Positions 46,720 to 58,302 of a stretch of 64,000 bases of DNA are shown here, one piece after another. This DNA is from Saccharina japonica. Taxonomy: Eukaryota; Sar; Phaeophyceae; Laminariales; Laminariaceae. The stretch covers positions 434,001 through 498,000 of the forward strand of contig MEHQ01000533.1 in NCBI GenBank assembly GCA_008828725.1. The letters run 5' to 3'. A program made the translations under genes and the position numbers. The notes under the pieces are model-generated. The model made no database searches. It saw only the letters and a list, made by a program, of their open reading frames with translations, and was not told the DNA's origin. How positions within the stretch are numbered: position 1 is the stretch's first letter; every line of letters starts with the position of its first letter.

Positions 46720-47035
46720 CATGGAACATATGGATAGCAATCAGAACCTAATATGGTGTCTGACCACAGGGGGTGTTGGTCGAGCGTGCGCGCTGGAGAC
46801 AAGATGAATGGTTGATATGGTATACCCCTGGATACTAGTACTTGGCGAGGGGAGTGCCCTGGAGATCAACGCAGCGTGGTGAGATGTGTCGAACCCCAAA
46901 TTATATGCATTGTGTAGGTTATACAACATAGTCACGTGTCCGGGTAGGCCAGTGGGCCGTGCTCTATAACCAACAGGGGGGTACCTGGTTTTTCGGTCTA
47001 TCGTTGGTTCTGAATACATACTACAGTAGTATCAA
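46720..47035 (+). repeat. Dispersed repeat R5, diverged copy
   Basis: ATGGAACATATGG, AATCAGAACCTAATATGGT and GGGGGGTACCTGGTTTTTCG follow the order seen at 29920-30300 and 55945-56330. Confidence 0.5.
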
Positions 47036-47107
47036 TATGACAGCCCGTACTACTATCACTACTACAGCACCCACGACTCTCACCACTCTCGCACATTCGG
47101 TACTCAC

Positions 47108-47554
47108 CCTGATACAGCCCGAAATCCCACCGCCAAAAACCTGGCACAGTAAGCCGAGCATGATGTAGAACACATGCGAAGGGTTTGAATCCAGGATGAT
47201 TTCAATGCGGGGGGTGTTGTAAAAGATGTAGTGGACAACGATAAAGCCCAGGGGAAATGCTGCCCAGTGCGTAAGCTCGATCAGGTTGAGTTTCCAGGCA
47301 GCCGCCGTCCTGGCTTGGGGGATAGGGATAAAGCTCAAGGACTTCTTAGGGGGGGCTTTTCTCAGCGACCATTTCCCACCCTGGGGAAACATGGCACTGG
47401 GGTATCCCGGTGACTCAGTGGCCTCTGTCGTGTTGATCGCCCCACCATGCAAGGGCGCTGCTGCATGGAGGGTTCGGGAGTTTGGCGAAGGCGCGGCCTT
47501 AAGTGTGGCCGACTGCGCGAATCCTGATGAGAGCGAGACTACCATCACCATCAT
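47108..47554 (-). CDS. Six-helix membrane protein, exon 1 (N-terminal 149 aa)
   Basis: ATG at 47554 is the first after an in-frame TAG 12 codons upstream. The N-terminus MMVMVVSLSSGFAQSATLKA followed by a Ser/Ala/Pro-rich stretch (to ~residue 85) looks like a signal plus transit peptide; GFAQ loosely recalls the FxP-type cleavage site of stramenopile plastid proteins. Two hydrophobic segments follow (~93-112, AAFPLGFIVVHYIFY; ~127-146, VFYIMLGLLCQVFGGG). The exon ends at AGG|GTGAGTA, a strong donor, at phase 0, and continues into 41132. The protein is likely an integral membrane protein, possibly plastidial. Its function is unknown. Confidence 0.65.
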
Positions 47555-47734
47555 CGTCGTCTGCGCCGTCGTCGTAGTAGGGGTACTCTACCGCTTCACC
47601 GTGGTCACCGCTGCTACAGCTGCTGCCGGAGAAGTGTATCACCTGAATATCAATCAGTCGCAGAGGGGAAATTCATTTTTTGTTTTTCAGTTGCCAGACT
47701 AACACCCTGGAATAATTTCGACCATTCATGACTC

Positions 47735-48420
47735 CCTACCGAAAACGATATGTATCCAGTTTTAATGCTCAGACCTACTCACTGTGAAAAGTGACCGAGG
47801 GCATTGGTCATGGGCAACATGTGTGTCTCAAGAGCCGGATCGATCTGACGCCTATTTCATCATGGAAAGTGCATCTTACACAAAAACGACCCCCCCTCGT
47901 ATCCCTGCTACCCAAAGACGAATTCGGAAACTTACAGTTTCTTCGGCTGTTGATACTGTAATAACTCAGACGTTCGACGAGGACGCCGATCACTATAAAT
48001 AGTAGGCCAACCTACGTCGGCCGCCAGCTCTACTGTCCAGGGCCTACGCGGCCACACCAGAGTGTAGATACCAAACAGGAGCTCCGAACCTATCTAAATT
48101 CTTGCTGCTGAACACTTTCGTTTCGTGATGCAAACACAGCAATGCCTGCCCTCCCTTGCCGATCCAAGGGCCCCAACACCTCCTAGATGCCTTAATGAAC
48201 AAGCTATACGTTGGTCGGGACCAGGTCTGAGCACCAGAACTGGAGCTATGCCGTGTTCGGTAAGGCATACGTATATGGTGTTGTTGTACCCGAAATAGTA
48301 TTGCTGACGTAAAAAAGACAAACATATACTGGTACGAGTACCTGGTTCATTTTTCACAAGACGTTAGTACTCGTTTTTTCGGTTTGACTTTTTGACTGAA
48401 GGGGCCTCTTGACAGCAACC
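47735..48420. mobile_element. Diverged relative of the 22.9 kb palindrome
   Basis: The right part (48200-48420) matches the right palindrome arm in order: CTGGAGCTATGCCGTGTTCG, GAAATAGTATTGCTG, CTGAAGGGGCCTCTTGAC. The left part (47735-47880) matches the left arm (TACCGAAAACGAT, TTTTAATGCTCAGACC, GATCGATCTGACGCC). The middle and left end are poorly preserved, so this copy is much older. Confidence 0.65.
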
Positions 48421-49112
48421 GTCACTGCGTGATGGGGAGTAATACATATCGGTGTCCGATCTATAACACAAGGCGTCGTACGGCACGGGTGCAACACGAT
48501 TTTCTCGTACTACTAATGGACGCCCACGTTGCTTGTAGACGGTTGACAAAACCAAGTTGTCACTGGTTCGGTCGCCATCTCTCATATCCCTTATATCTAA
48601 TACAGGTCCCAAAGGGTTAAGGAGCCACGACATATATAAATGTTTTGGGCAAAACATTATATAGGCATGCCCTATCGTACAAGGCTTGTGCCTTTTAAGG
48701 CATGCACTGTCGTAGCCCGTCTCACACGTACAGGGTCCGAATGCTTCCCGCATTCTAGCATTGGTCTCCCAAGCTCTTCTCTCGCCGCGTATTATTGATA
48801 GTCTGAGAGGTGACTACAGTACGTACTATTTTGTAGCTTGGTGGATATATCATATATCGCCCGCTTCTGGGCATGGTGAGCCTGGATTCCGTTCCCAGCA
48901 TGAGCACATATTTATGTGTGAATAAGGCTCGAAGGCTGTTGGCCTCCGACTCTACTACTATTACGTGGCGAGGGCCGCGGAGATCAATGCTAGCCTGCGA
49001 GGACCGATTCCAACACGGAAGTGTATATTGTGCTGGCGATACACAGCAGTATATTAGCCACCAGCCTACACAGGCACGTGGCTATGCCATCCAGAGTCAC
49101 GGATCTACATTA
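48421..49112. other. No supported gene
   Basis: R5-like words (CGTGGCGAGGGCCGCGGAGA) are near 48965. A MITE-like GGTTAAGGAGCC is at ~48617. No gene is seen. Confidence 0.35.
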
Positions 49113-49358
49113 TTTGACTGTTTCGTGGTACGTGTCGCCGTGTCGCGACATGTCGCGACTGTCGGGCATGCCGCGACACGCCACGGACGCTGCCACGGCA
49201 CGCCGCGACACGTAGGATTAGGGTTATGGTTAGGGCTATGGTTAGGGTTAGGGTTACCGACACACGCCGCGACACTCGTCGTGGGGTGTCGCGGCATGCC
49301 GCGACATGCCGCGGCAGCGTTTGTTGCGTGTCGCAACGCGTGCCACGAAAAAGTCAAA
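49113..49358. repeat. Palindromic-word element P3 with TTAGGG centre, copy 2
   Basis: The ends are TTTGACTGTTTCGTGG and, inverted, CCACGAAAAAGTCAAA. The 3 bp flanks are TTA on each side. The first half has GTCGCGACATGTCGCGAC words. The centre (49213-49257) is TTAGGG with variants. The second half has the words inverted (CGCCGCGACAC, GCATGCCGCGACATGCCGCG). The frame of 186 codons across it is an artefact. Confidence 0.85.
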
Positions 49359-49373
49359 TTATATACATCGCTT

Positions 49374-49455
49374 GCTTACGCAGTCGAATGGCTATCTACG
49401 AGGCTACATAGTTGCAATATAATAGCTTTGTAGATAGGCATTTGACTGCGTAAGC
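49374..49455. repeat. 82 bp hairpin with ~26 bp arms
   Basis: GCTTACGCAGTCGAATGGCT and, inverted at the right, GCTTACGCAGTCAAATGCCT both continue to ATCTAC. The loop is ~30 bp. It stands 15 bp after the P3 element. Confidence 0.8.
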
Positions 49456-51211
49456 TCAAGTCCATAGGATTATTGGCATAGCCAGCATTTAGCCGCGTGG
49501 CTACAGCTGTTGTAAAGGTAGGCACGAGACAACAGGATCATAGGCGTATATCCGAGGTACGAGCACTCTGCAATGTTGCGATGGTATTTTGTGATTGCTA
49601 CAGTATGAAAGGCACGATAGCATCAGGTGTCGACCCCAAGCCAACGAGTCGCAGATTGTATCAACAACTTAGCATAGGGGCCTCATACGGGCCACCCCCA
49701 ACCACGCAGTACACAGCAGTACGGTACTGGTCCCTCTATATCTTAGTGCCGGTGTGCGCAAGCCAACAATACAGGTACTACTGCTGTAGATGTATCGGCA
49801 GCCGGTACTATTCCGCACACAGCCACACGTCTGTGCCAAGAGGTTTCACCGGGACTGTAGCGGGCAGCCTGCCCATGACGTGGTGACCATATACAGCAGT
49901 ACCCAAAAAGCAAATTCGAAATGAAAAAGTCGACATGTGGTCCGGTCACAAACCGAAAGAGTCAAGTATCGAAAAGGTCAGGCACGCGAAGCCGCCCCGA
50001 GCAACATGCGCATTTCGAGCCGGCGCAACGGTGGCAATGCCATCTACCAGTGCGATCGTCTATGTGATGCAGTGCCGCACGAATGTGTTGGAGCCCCATT
50101 TCGCCAAGGAACGAGAAAGATACTCGTACGCAACCTCTACGTGTTACATGTGGCCTCGTTTTTCGGCCCCTCCGCTCTGCCATGTCGCACGATTTAATCG
50201 CCCCGGCATTGACGCACCTGCCTGTGTCCGCCGACTTCAACAAGATCTCAAGGGCAAGGTCTCGCTTCGTCTTGACTTCTTCCCTATGTGCCCTTGCCAC
50301 CAGCGGGTCCTCTACGCTGATGTTCTGTTGTGCGGCTGTGGTAGGTGTGGCGTGTGTGGCCGCGCTGCACGCCTTATTATTATTTTGAATTGTTCAGCTT
50401 ATTGGTGGTGATTTTTCGGCGTGTTCCTATTGGCGGGAAATCGCGGCGCTGTAACGCCAACCATTTTTTGGATCCTTTGATCCCTTGCATTTTTTTTGTT
50501 TTTTTGTTTTTTATTACAGTACGAGTATTAATAGCAAGACACAAGAAGATACTACGTACGTACGAGACCGTGGTTTGATCCCTCGACCGACCTCCCCTAC
50601 AGTAAAACTACTGCTACTACTGGTACTGCTGTACGAGTAGTATGCTGAAGCGATCTCGCGTACGAGGTTCTGCTCGTTCAGGCGAATTTCCTTGGACGAT
50701 GTGCCCGGACAGCACATCCAAATAGAGTATTTCCAAAAGCACAACGACCGGCTCGCATACTAACCAAGCAGTTCCTCTTGGTACGAGCGTTATTGGGGTT
50801 AGAGTTACAGTTAGAGTTCCGGGTTGGAGTGGTATCCGCCGGTTGCCGGAGCCGAAAATACTTTCACCGTTTAGGGAAAAACTACCTCACATTTTCTTGA
50901 CTAAACCCTGCAGTACCTCACTTGGAACTTGGAACAGCATCATATTATCGGGGCACGTCTGAGGAAACTCGCCTGATAACGGACCGATTGCTGCCAGCGA
51001 CCCCCACTTACTTCATGATCATTACAGTAATAGCTGTAGGTCGTGTTAGAATGTACAATAGACGAACTGCCTACTGTTCTGATCTTGGCAGACCCAAAAG
51101 GCCGTTAAGGGTAGATGTATTGGGAGCCGCATGATCTGCACGGCCTACGCGTGCTTCATGCAGATCGCCACAACATACGTATCATAACGTCAGACATGGG
51201 ATATACTCGTA
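49456..51211. other. No supported gene
   Basis: Overlapping frames of up to 158 codons (49935-50411) on both strands show no domain. T-runs lie at ~50485-50515. Degenerate GGGTTAGAG words at 50787-50825 weakly recall telomere repeat. Confidence 0.3.
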
Positions 51212-51238
51212 GCTTATCTACTTATCTACTTATCTACT
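51212..51238. repeat. Microsatellite (CTTATCTA)n
   Basis: About three units stand immediately before the TTG repeat. Confidence 0.85.
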
Positions 51239-51240
51239 GG

Positions 51241-51247
51241 TTGTTGC

Positions 51248-51325
<78 letters not shown>
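51241..51325. repeat. Microsatellite (TTG)n, about 28 units
   Basis: It is almost pure TTG with one CTG interruption near the start. It would read poly-Leu on the plus strand or poly-Asn/Thr on the minus strand, but no gene is supported. Confidence 0.95.
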
Positions 51326-52040
51326 AGCTCGCGATCTGTCCAACGCGTGATATGTTTGACCACCCAACCGAGACCAAACTACAGTAAAATCGATTATCAA
51401 TCTCATCGGGACGGCAATTTTCAATTGAGAAAAACGACTGTGACATGGTCTCACTCGAACGTGGATATTTTGTCAACCCTTTTGGGACTCGAGAGGGGAA
51501 AAGTGACAACACTACGACTATTACAGCAGCAGCCACTTGATTGTTGGGGGGTGATGAAATTTGGTGTCCGAACAATTTTGCAAGGGGCCGAACTTCGCGG
51601 GTGGGTGTAGCATGGTCATACTCGTACGGCTGTGCGCTCCCACTATTCGTAGACGATTGTAAATACAAAATTTATCGAGTTCCGGTCGCACTCTCTGAGT
51701 CTCAAAATAGTCCACACGTATCATCAGTTCCCACTTCCATGATCTACGCCATTCAGAGCAGATATATCCCTGATTTGTATGGTCTACAGTAGTTCATTGT
51801 GCCGGGCGGGAGCCGTATAGTGTACAAGATCTGCGCGTAGCACATGCTTCTCGGGTTGGATATGTACATGTGCAGATCCCGCACAACCTCTTACAGCGGC
51901 AGGTGAGGCACTAGGCGATCTATTGTAGATCCTGATCGGTCCGAGGTGAGAAGAATACCATGATTTTTCCCTTTTTCCATTCCCACTCACTCGTAACTAA
52001 ACATTATGTTCCGTCGCGTGGGGAAACTCCCCCAGTTTAC
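51326..52040. other. No gene; inverted R5 fragment
   Basis: The reverse complement of 51790-51950 matches 29600-29760 and 55600-55760 (GTTGTGCGGGATCTGCACAT). Nothing else was recognised. Confidence 0.45.
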
Positions 52041-52359
52041 TCGGGGGAACTGTCATGTCTTGACATCGTTCGATTCAGATTCATCATGTGAAAAATGTAC
52101 GTCCTCGGTTAATCGCTGGCCCTTGCAGTGTTCTCTGCGCTATCACGGTGAATTTCCGTAAACGTGACCCATTATATATTCCACTGCAACCCCAGACTGC
52201 TGACAATGTGTGGTCCACCACTACAATAAAAACAACCTATTAATAGAGAGGACACAAGAGGCAGAGCCATGAGAAACAACAAAGAAAAAGAAAGTGATAA
52301 ATATGAGGCGCCAGTGCGAACACAAGGCGGCGACTAAAGCTACATGTTACCGGGTATTA

Positions 52360-52545
52360 TTGTATTGTTTGTTCATCCCTTTTAGTACCTTCGCCCTTCT
52401 TTTCTCTCTCCCTATGATGTCCTAAATCAGATCCGGAGTCACATAGCATGCCCCCCCCCCCCCTCCCCACTACGGTTCGTACCTTGATTTTCTTGTCGCG
52501 GGAAAACTTCAGCCCTATCTTCCCTCGTCGACTCGCGTCGAATTA
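52360..52545 (-). repeat. Headless SINE-body segment in copy B
   Basis: It is the counterpart of 25945-26110: AAATCAGATCCGGAGTCACA, ACTACGGTTCGTACCTTG, TCCCTCGTCGACTCGCG, with a longer C-run. Confidence 0.55.
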
Positions 52546-52579
52546 CACCTGGCCGCGCTAATAATAGACATTCTCGACA

Positions 52580-53560
52580 ATGGATCCCTTACATTTGTTT
52601 AATAGACTCACCAGCTTATCATTTTGTGATTCAATCTCCAGGATGGACTCTACTGTAGTAACCTTCGAGGGTGACCACTGGAGCGCCGACGTGATCGGTG
52701 CCATAAAATGCCGTTCCCGACAAGAAAGCAAAATAAATCGATGCAACGCATGGCCTTGCCGTTTACCACCCTCCATCGGAAAACAGGTAAGTGTAAACAT
52801 CTCGAGGCGCGTCCCTGCCTCGCTAGAAGCGACTAGCCCCCTATCCCACTCCCAAGGACAGCGACGCGGCCATAAAATCACCCTTCCCGTGCCCGTCTCG
52901 GAAGGAATGCACGGTCAGCGGTCAAATGACTAAGGCAATCAATAAATGAGCACCCCCCCCGCGCCCCAGAACAGACCCGCGCAACACCAAAGCGTGGGGG
53001 CGGGAGGTAAGTACTGCGACAAGTTGAAGGGGGAGCAAGCACTGTTTATAGCAAACGTCTTAGACCGAGAGAAGCAGCCAAAATATAGCTCAAATCGAAC
53101 TACTAAAAACGTCACCAGGCCGAGACATTGCCATTGGGAAACCCCTCTGACAGGGAGAGGGGGCTTCGCACTAGGAAAGCTTGGAATAGACGATTCTCCG
53201 CTTTACCTACGGGGCGCCAAACGCCCCCCCCCCCCCCCCAAGTACCTTGCAGCAATCGAGCACGGATCCCTGCTGTCTTCAGGGAAATACTGCGGGCTTT
53301 GTCGTACAGGTATGAGGTACACGCAAAACAAATACTGTCAACACGAATCCCTCGCCGACGTTCCTGACCACATGCCGTACGCGCGAGCACAGTACAAGTG
53401 CGAAGAAAATGGCGACCGTGTGTTACACGCACACCACCTTACCCTTACAAGGGTTTCAGAAAACAAGAAGGGGAAAAAAGAACAACACACACAGAATCAC
53501 AGCAGAACGGCCCATATGAAGCAGCAGAGCGAGCGAGCTGGCTCCATCGTGCTCTTCTGA
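52580..53560 (+). CDS. Unrecognised two-exon gene, copy B (265 aa)
   Basis: Exon 1 (52580-52786) ends CAG|GTAAGT, a near-ideal donor. The 183 bp intron ends in a C-rich tract and CCCCAG. Exon 2 (52970-53560) reads NRPAQHQSVGAGGKYCDKLK onward. Compared with copy A, the C-terminal part differs by multiples of three (KKGKKEQHTQNHSR against KKDNKQHHSR) and ends at the same stop. Cysteines (YCGLC, KYCQH, YKC) and the HAHH word suggest possible metal binding. A local compensating frame change separates the copies around residues ~115-135. The function is unknown. Confidence 0.4.
52896..52962 (+). repeat. R2-like end in the intron of copy B gene
   Basis: GGAATGCACGGTCAGCGGTC, ATGACTAAGGC and GAGCACCCCCCCC correspond to the R2 right end, as in copy A. 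Confidence 0.45.
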
Positions 53561-55599
53561 CCTGGCGCCCACCTTCGGCTCGGCCTCCATCACCACGGAC
53601 CAATTGAAGGTTTCTGCGTCGGCATCGACAAAGGAACACGCCGAGGGGGTACCAAAAAGTAGGGAGGAGAAAGGGAGATGAACATACATATATGTACGTG
53701 TAGATATCAATGAACGATAAACATTCCACATCCGCATCCTGGGGATACCGTATCACATTGTTCGTTGGGGGCAGGGGTTGGCCTCGCTTCAACCCCGTCA
53801 CGGTTACCGCCACCGTTTAAAAGAGCACGCACAGAAGAACGTTGTTCAACTCTATTGTTTTCGCGACGTATCCAACTCGCCGCGAACATAATTTGTTTTT
53901 TTTTGTCAGAAACCGATCCAACAAAAACAACCAATGAACAGTGAAACTACTCTAATTTTTCGGGTGAGAAACAAAACACAAAAAAGGACGCTTCTGCTAT
54001 GCCTTCCCACCGCCCACGTTTCTCCTCAGTGCTCCATTTGCTTGGGTGAGATAACGCAAACATATGTGAACGGTTATGTTTGACGTTCCCTCTGTCCACT
54101 TGTGCCCTCAGTGTTCCGCAAACCTTCTGCAAAACTTCCATGCAACAGAAAATCAGAAAAACCTTACGCATACATGAACACACACACAAATCGTCGATAC
54201 ATAAATCACAACAACACGTATGCCCACCGGCGTCACCACAAAACGCGCCATTGTTTCGACCCCTCTTCTAGTTTTCGCCCCTCTCGCCCAAGCCGACCCG
54301 GCCTGCGCCATATGGACGTGTGCGGATATACGCCGGACGTCTTCAACAGACGGCGACGCACGAAACGAAGAGCCAGAGATCACGCACCGCCATCCATCAC
54401 GCTGCAACGCTGGCACGCCCGCTCTACACCATAAGCTCTCCAGATCAACTGCACAAAAACAGCAGTAGGCGCAACATAGGGTTGGTTTAGGTGGTGGTAG
54501 GTGATGGTCGAACTTCATTACAGGTAGCGGTGGTGTTGGCATTCCGGGTCAAGTTTGTATCAGTAGAAAAGGAAGCGGAATACGTCGGTGGTCATGCTAC
54601 GCTTCGGTATGAGGCCCTTTGAACGTAACAGCGTAACATTCACACGACAGTTATGCGAGGTTTTGACATTTGTCGCGATGCGGCGTAGTCTGAAGGTATG
54701 CACACCAATTCATTGGCGTAAGCGAGAAACTCATCATATGTTGTGTGTCCTCGATCAGGGGTTGCCGATGTACGAAGTGCATAAGGTAGAGGTTACGGTG
54801 CCACCTTAAAACATAACTGCCCATTACCATACCCTATGCTGCAAAACACCCTTAGAGTCGTCGTCTCGAATTTGTTAGCATGTGGCAGAGGAGCAATGCC
54901 TGGCCCTTACCCTACACTCACGGTAAAGCGCCAACCACAACCCTGGCTCATCTGGACCACCTCTGTTTCCACCCTATCAGCATATTTTCTGGCGACACAC
55001 TGTCAACCGCCACGCCCGTAAATCGTCCTTACCTCTACGCCAGGGATGGACCACGCGGTACATACAGGCAACACAAAACGCTACGGCTGCACGTTGGTCG
55101 TTTCCGTGGCGAGAACACCACGCGGTTTCCCGTCCACCCTACCAGGTGTTTGAGATGCAACAATAGGACATCAAACTATTTTAGCGTGCTGTTTGTGATC
55201 GTAACGAGGGAACACATGCGGAGGGTGGGACACGGCATCAACACCCCGGATGCCGTGCACACACCTGTGCGATTACCCCTACCACATCATCAACACAGCC
55301 TAGGTCCGCATCTCGGCTAAAACTTCGTCCGGCTGTAGACACGTAATGAAACACTGCCACGGTTCGAGCCTTGCTCAGCGTCGCACAATATGATGTCTCG
55401 TTGTGTGATTTTACGAGCTCACCAGATTGCACCTTGAACCCCTCTCTAGTTAAATCAATGTTGCACCGATGTTTGCTCTGAATTGATGCAGAAATACAGC
55501 CTATGGCCCGAAATCCTTCCCTGGAGCTTTTAAGTGTTTACTGCATTAACAATCACCATCAAGGTAAATTAGGTTCCGAGGGCTGTTGGGAGCACCTAG
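53561..55599. other. Copy B sequence without supported gene
   Basis: Frames such as 54153-54542 (minus) and 54220-54468 (plus) have partners in copy A but overlap each other and show no domain. The empty SINE site is at ~53694. Confidence 0.35.
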
Positions 55600-56400
55600 C
55601 GAAATATTTAAGACCTCGGACCGATCACGATTCTCAGTAGACCATGTTGTTCCCCGCCTGCCGTCGTGAGTGGTTGTGCAGGATCTGCGTAGTATGGTAC
55701 AGATCCAACATGTGCTAGACCATGCAGGATACACGGCTTCTACCCGGCAACATCAGCTAGATCCTACACATCAGGAATATCCGCCCTAAACGGTCTACTG
55801 CTTATAGATCACGAAGGGGGAAATGTCTTTATGATGTGTGCGAGGTGTGAAACATGTCACCTGCCTCGTTCTTGTTTCCATCTACGCGGTGCTTCCGCCG
55901 TCGGACACCGGAACAACGTTATTGTATTATGGAACATGCTTCAGAGTAATCAGAACCAAATATGGTACGTATCTAAAAATAGAGGGCAACCAGGTTTTTG
56001 GGTCCATGGTGGGTTATGATTACTATGGTCCCCCGTAATAGAGTTGGTGCTCGCTGGGAAAGACTGGCAAGGATGGAGGGCCGCGATGCTGAGCCGCGGG
56101 AAACGGAAGCACGGGCTCAAATAATATCACCTCTGTCCAACCTTATCAAAATTGGAAACACCTAGGGAACAGCAGGGCAACGATTGCCCTGCTCTAGAGT
56201 ACTGATATGTATTACTATCGGGAAACATAGTAATCAGGACCAAATCGGGTGTCTAAACAGAGGGGGATACCTGGTTTTTGGGTTTATTGTGGGTTCATGT
56301 GGGTTCATTGTGGGTTTTGAGTATAAATACTATGCCGCCCCCTAACAGTAGCATTTTAGCTTCACTATTTCGGCATGGTATATATACCTGTTGCAATAAC
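55600..56400. repeat. Dispersed repeat R5 within copy B
   Basis: It is the counterpart of 29600-30400. It has a small local duplication of TGTGGGTTCA at ~56288-56310. Confidence 0.5.
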
Positions 56401-56929
56401 GTCTGATTCCTCCCGAGGAGTGGTGCATTTTGAGTACGTGCTGAGCAACTTTGTTCGACTCGATAAAAAAGGAGAGGATTAATAGAGTAAGGGAACCTTC
56501 CGAGAAAATCCGTGGTTTGTTCGTAAGGGAGAATTAGGCACGTTGGTTCTACTCTGTGTACTTGTTTGACAATTGATCATATTCCGCTATTACTAGTCGT
56601 GGCGGGGGTCGCGGTAGTGCGCATCACTAGTGCTGTTCGCGGCTCCATAGCAGCAGCGACCACACTCTCCCGCTCGCACTCCGCTGAATGGTATTCCCCC
56701 GCGGCTCTTAGTTCGCCCACACAATGGCACGTGTATCGTCTTGTCGATCAGATGCCAGTGTATTGAGCGACTGTGGTGTGAGCCACCAATCAATGCCGCC
56801 CGCAGTTAGACACGATATCAGCAGCAGTAGCAACATCAGCAGAAATCGCAATCTCCCGCCCGCGCTCCGCCGATTGACCACCCTACAGTAGTTTTCATTG
56901 CGTAATTCGGCGACGGAATTGTTCATCGG

Positions 56930-57058
56930 GCAGCACTTTTCATTCCATCCTACTGTAACTACTGGAAATCAGATTTGGGGTGAGGTATGTAGCTCCTCAA
57001 GTGATATGTAGCCACCCTCAGAACACTCCTGGTGCTTACACCTCTATCGTACCATGCG
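56930..57058 (-). mobile_element. MITE family M, partial copy in copy B
   Basis: It is the same fragment as 30893-31023, with CAGATTTGGGGTGAGGTATG and CACCTCTATCGTACCATGCG. Confidence 0.6.
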
Positions 57059-57681
57059 TCATATATCATATCATACAGGATACTACTGTGGAGATGCTCG
57101 TGAAACAGAACAACAGAACAAAGCTCAGAAATATCCTTTGCGCTTTTGGTCGAAGTGCCTCAAGTTTACAAATACGTTTTGGGGAATATTTGGGAATTAT
57201 ACAAACAAGATAAACACAGCGACAAGAACTTCTAACATTTATTCCGACTGCGTATGGGTTTTCTCCTGGGCAACCCCCTCCCAACAATAGGGACCAAATT
57301 CGGCTGTTGTCGGGTCGACTGATTCAGTTTTGGCCGTTCGCCCGCCTAGATTGTTGCGCGAACGCAAAAAAAAAACAAACGTTTGAACTGAATCAACGAC
57401 AAACAAGTAGGCTAATCGTCGCCTAAAGCATAGTGCATGGTTGAGCGCGTTGTCGAGGCACTAATGTTTTAGCGAGAGGAAGTGTGTACTCGTAAGCAGA
57501 CCAGGCATATCAGGACGACCTCCTGTTGGAACGATATCACAGATTCCTCGAGTGGCCTGCTCAAAAGTGCGTTTATTGTATATCTTTTGAATGACAACGT
57601 CAAAATGGTTTCCTGAGTCGTTGCAGAGAGATTCTTCCACTCGGCCAGATACCCGTATCGCAGCCTGCTGCAACCCCCTAA

Positions 57682-58302
57682 GGGTCGATCTTGACGATAC
57701 GTACTCTTCGTCTTTTCCCCTGAAATTTCGTGGTTTTTTCCCGAATTCTAGAAATGGGTCCATAACCAGTACGAGCTTCAGTTGCCTCGCTAATAATCGT
57801 ACACCAGGCACAAAACCGTCACTACAGCAGCAGCGCTCTCGGCAATCATCCGTGTGGTGGTCCCACTGCAGTCGGCCTGGCTCGTAGGCAGGTGTCGGTG
57901 CCTCGGCGAGTGGAATCCATCACCAACTCGTCGCTCTACGACGCCCAACGCCACAAACCCTTGAGCTGCAACCCTCAGCGAGCTCGGTCGGTCGGGCACC
58001 TCGGTGCGGTCACTGTGTCAACTCGATTGTGAGAGCTCAGAAAGTTTTTGGGCCTTTTGCGCTCGGCCATGGCCTGTAAAGAAACTTGGGGGCAAGCGTG
58101 ACCAGCTTTGTGTGTTCGTGAGGGGTGGCACGGCTAGCACGGTGAGGCTGCCCGATCCTCCTCACCCGGACCAGAAATTTACGGAAATACCTTAAAGACT
58201 TAAAGGCCAGTTTTTTCGGGGATGAAGTTTTTCTGGTATTTACCGAAAAAAATATAAATTTCTGAAAAAACTCCGAAATTCACTTATCGTTAAGATCAAC
58301 CC
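57682..58302. mobile_element. 621 bp MITE with TAA target duplication (Harbinger-like)
   Basis: The left end GGGTCGATCTTGACGATA and the right end TATCGTTAAGATCAACCC (inverted, two mismatches) are flanked by TAA (57679-57681, 58303-58305). Copy A has one GAA at the matching place (~31674-31679) and no insert. A 3 bp TWA target is typical of the PIF/Harbinger superfamily. There is no transposase frame. Confidence 0.85.

Larger units (their letters stand above)
41133..47107 (-). other. Large intron (~5.98 kb) of the membrane-protein gene
   Basis: The donor is AGG|GTGAGTA at 47107 and the acceptor CTCATAG| at 41133, both phase 0. It holds at least three full or near-full MITE M copies, partial copies, R2 and R5 repeats, and two CCATGG-word arrays. 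Additional small exons inside cannot be excluded. Confidence 0.5.

Noticed and set aside
48873-49433. 186-codon frame across 49 kb
   Set aside because: Most of it lies in the GTCGCGAC/TTAGGG element and flanking repeat R5.
50930-51330. Poly-asparagine or poly-leucine protein
   Set aside because: The tract is a TTG microsatellite preceded by another microsatellite, with no supported exon around it.
54520-54620. Copia-type RNase H motif (EKEAEYVGG)
   Set aside because: The resemblance to TEAEY is short, the matching stretch in copy A differs, and no other pol motif is nearby.
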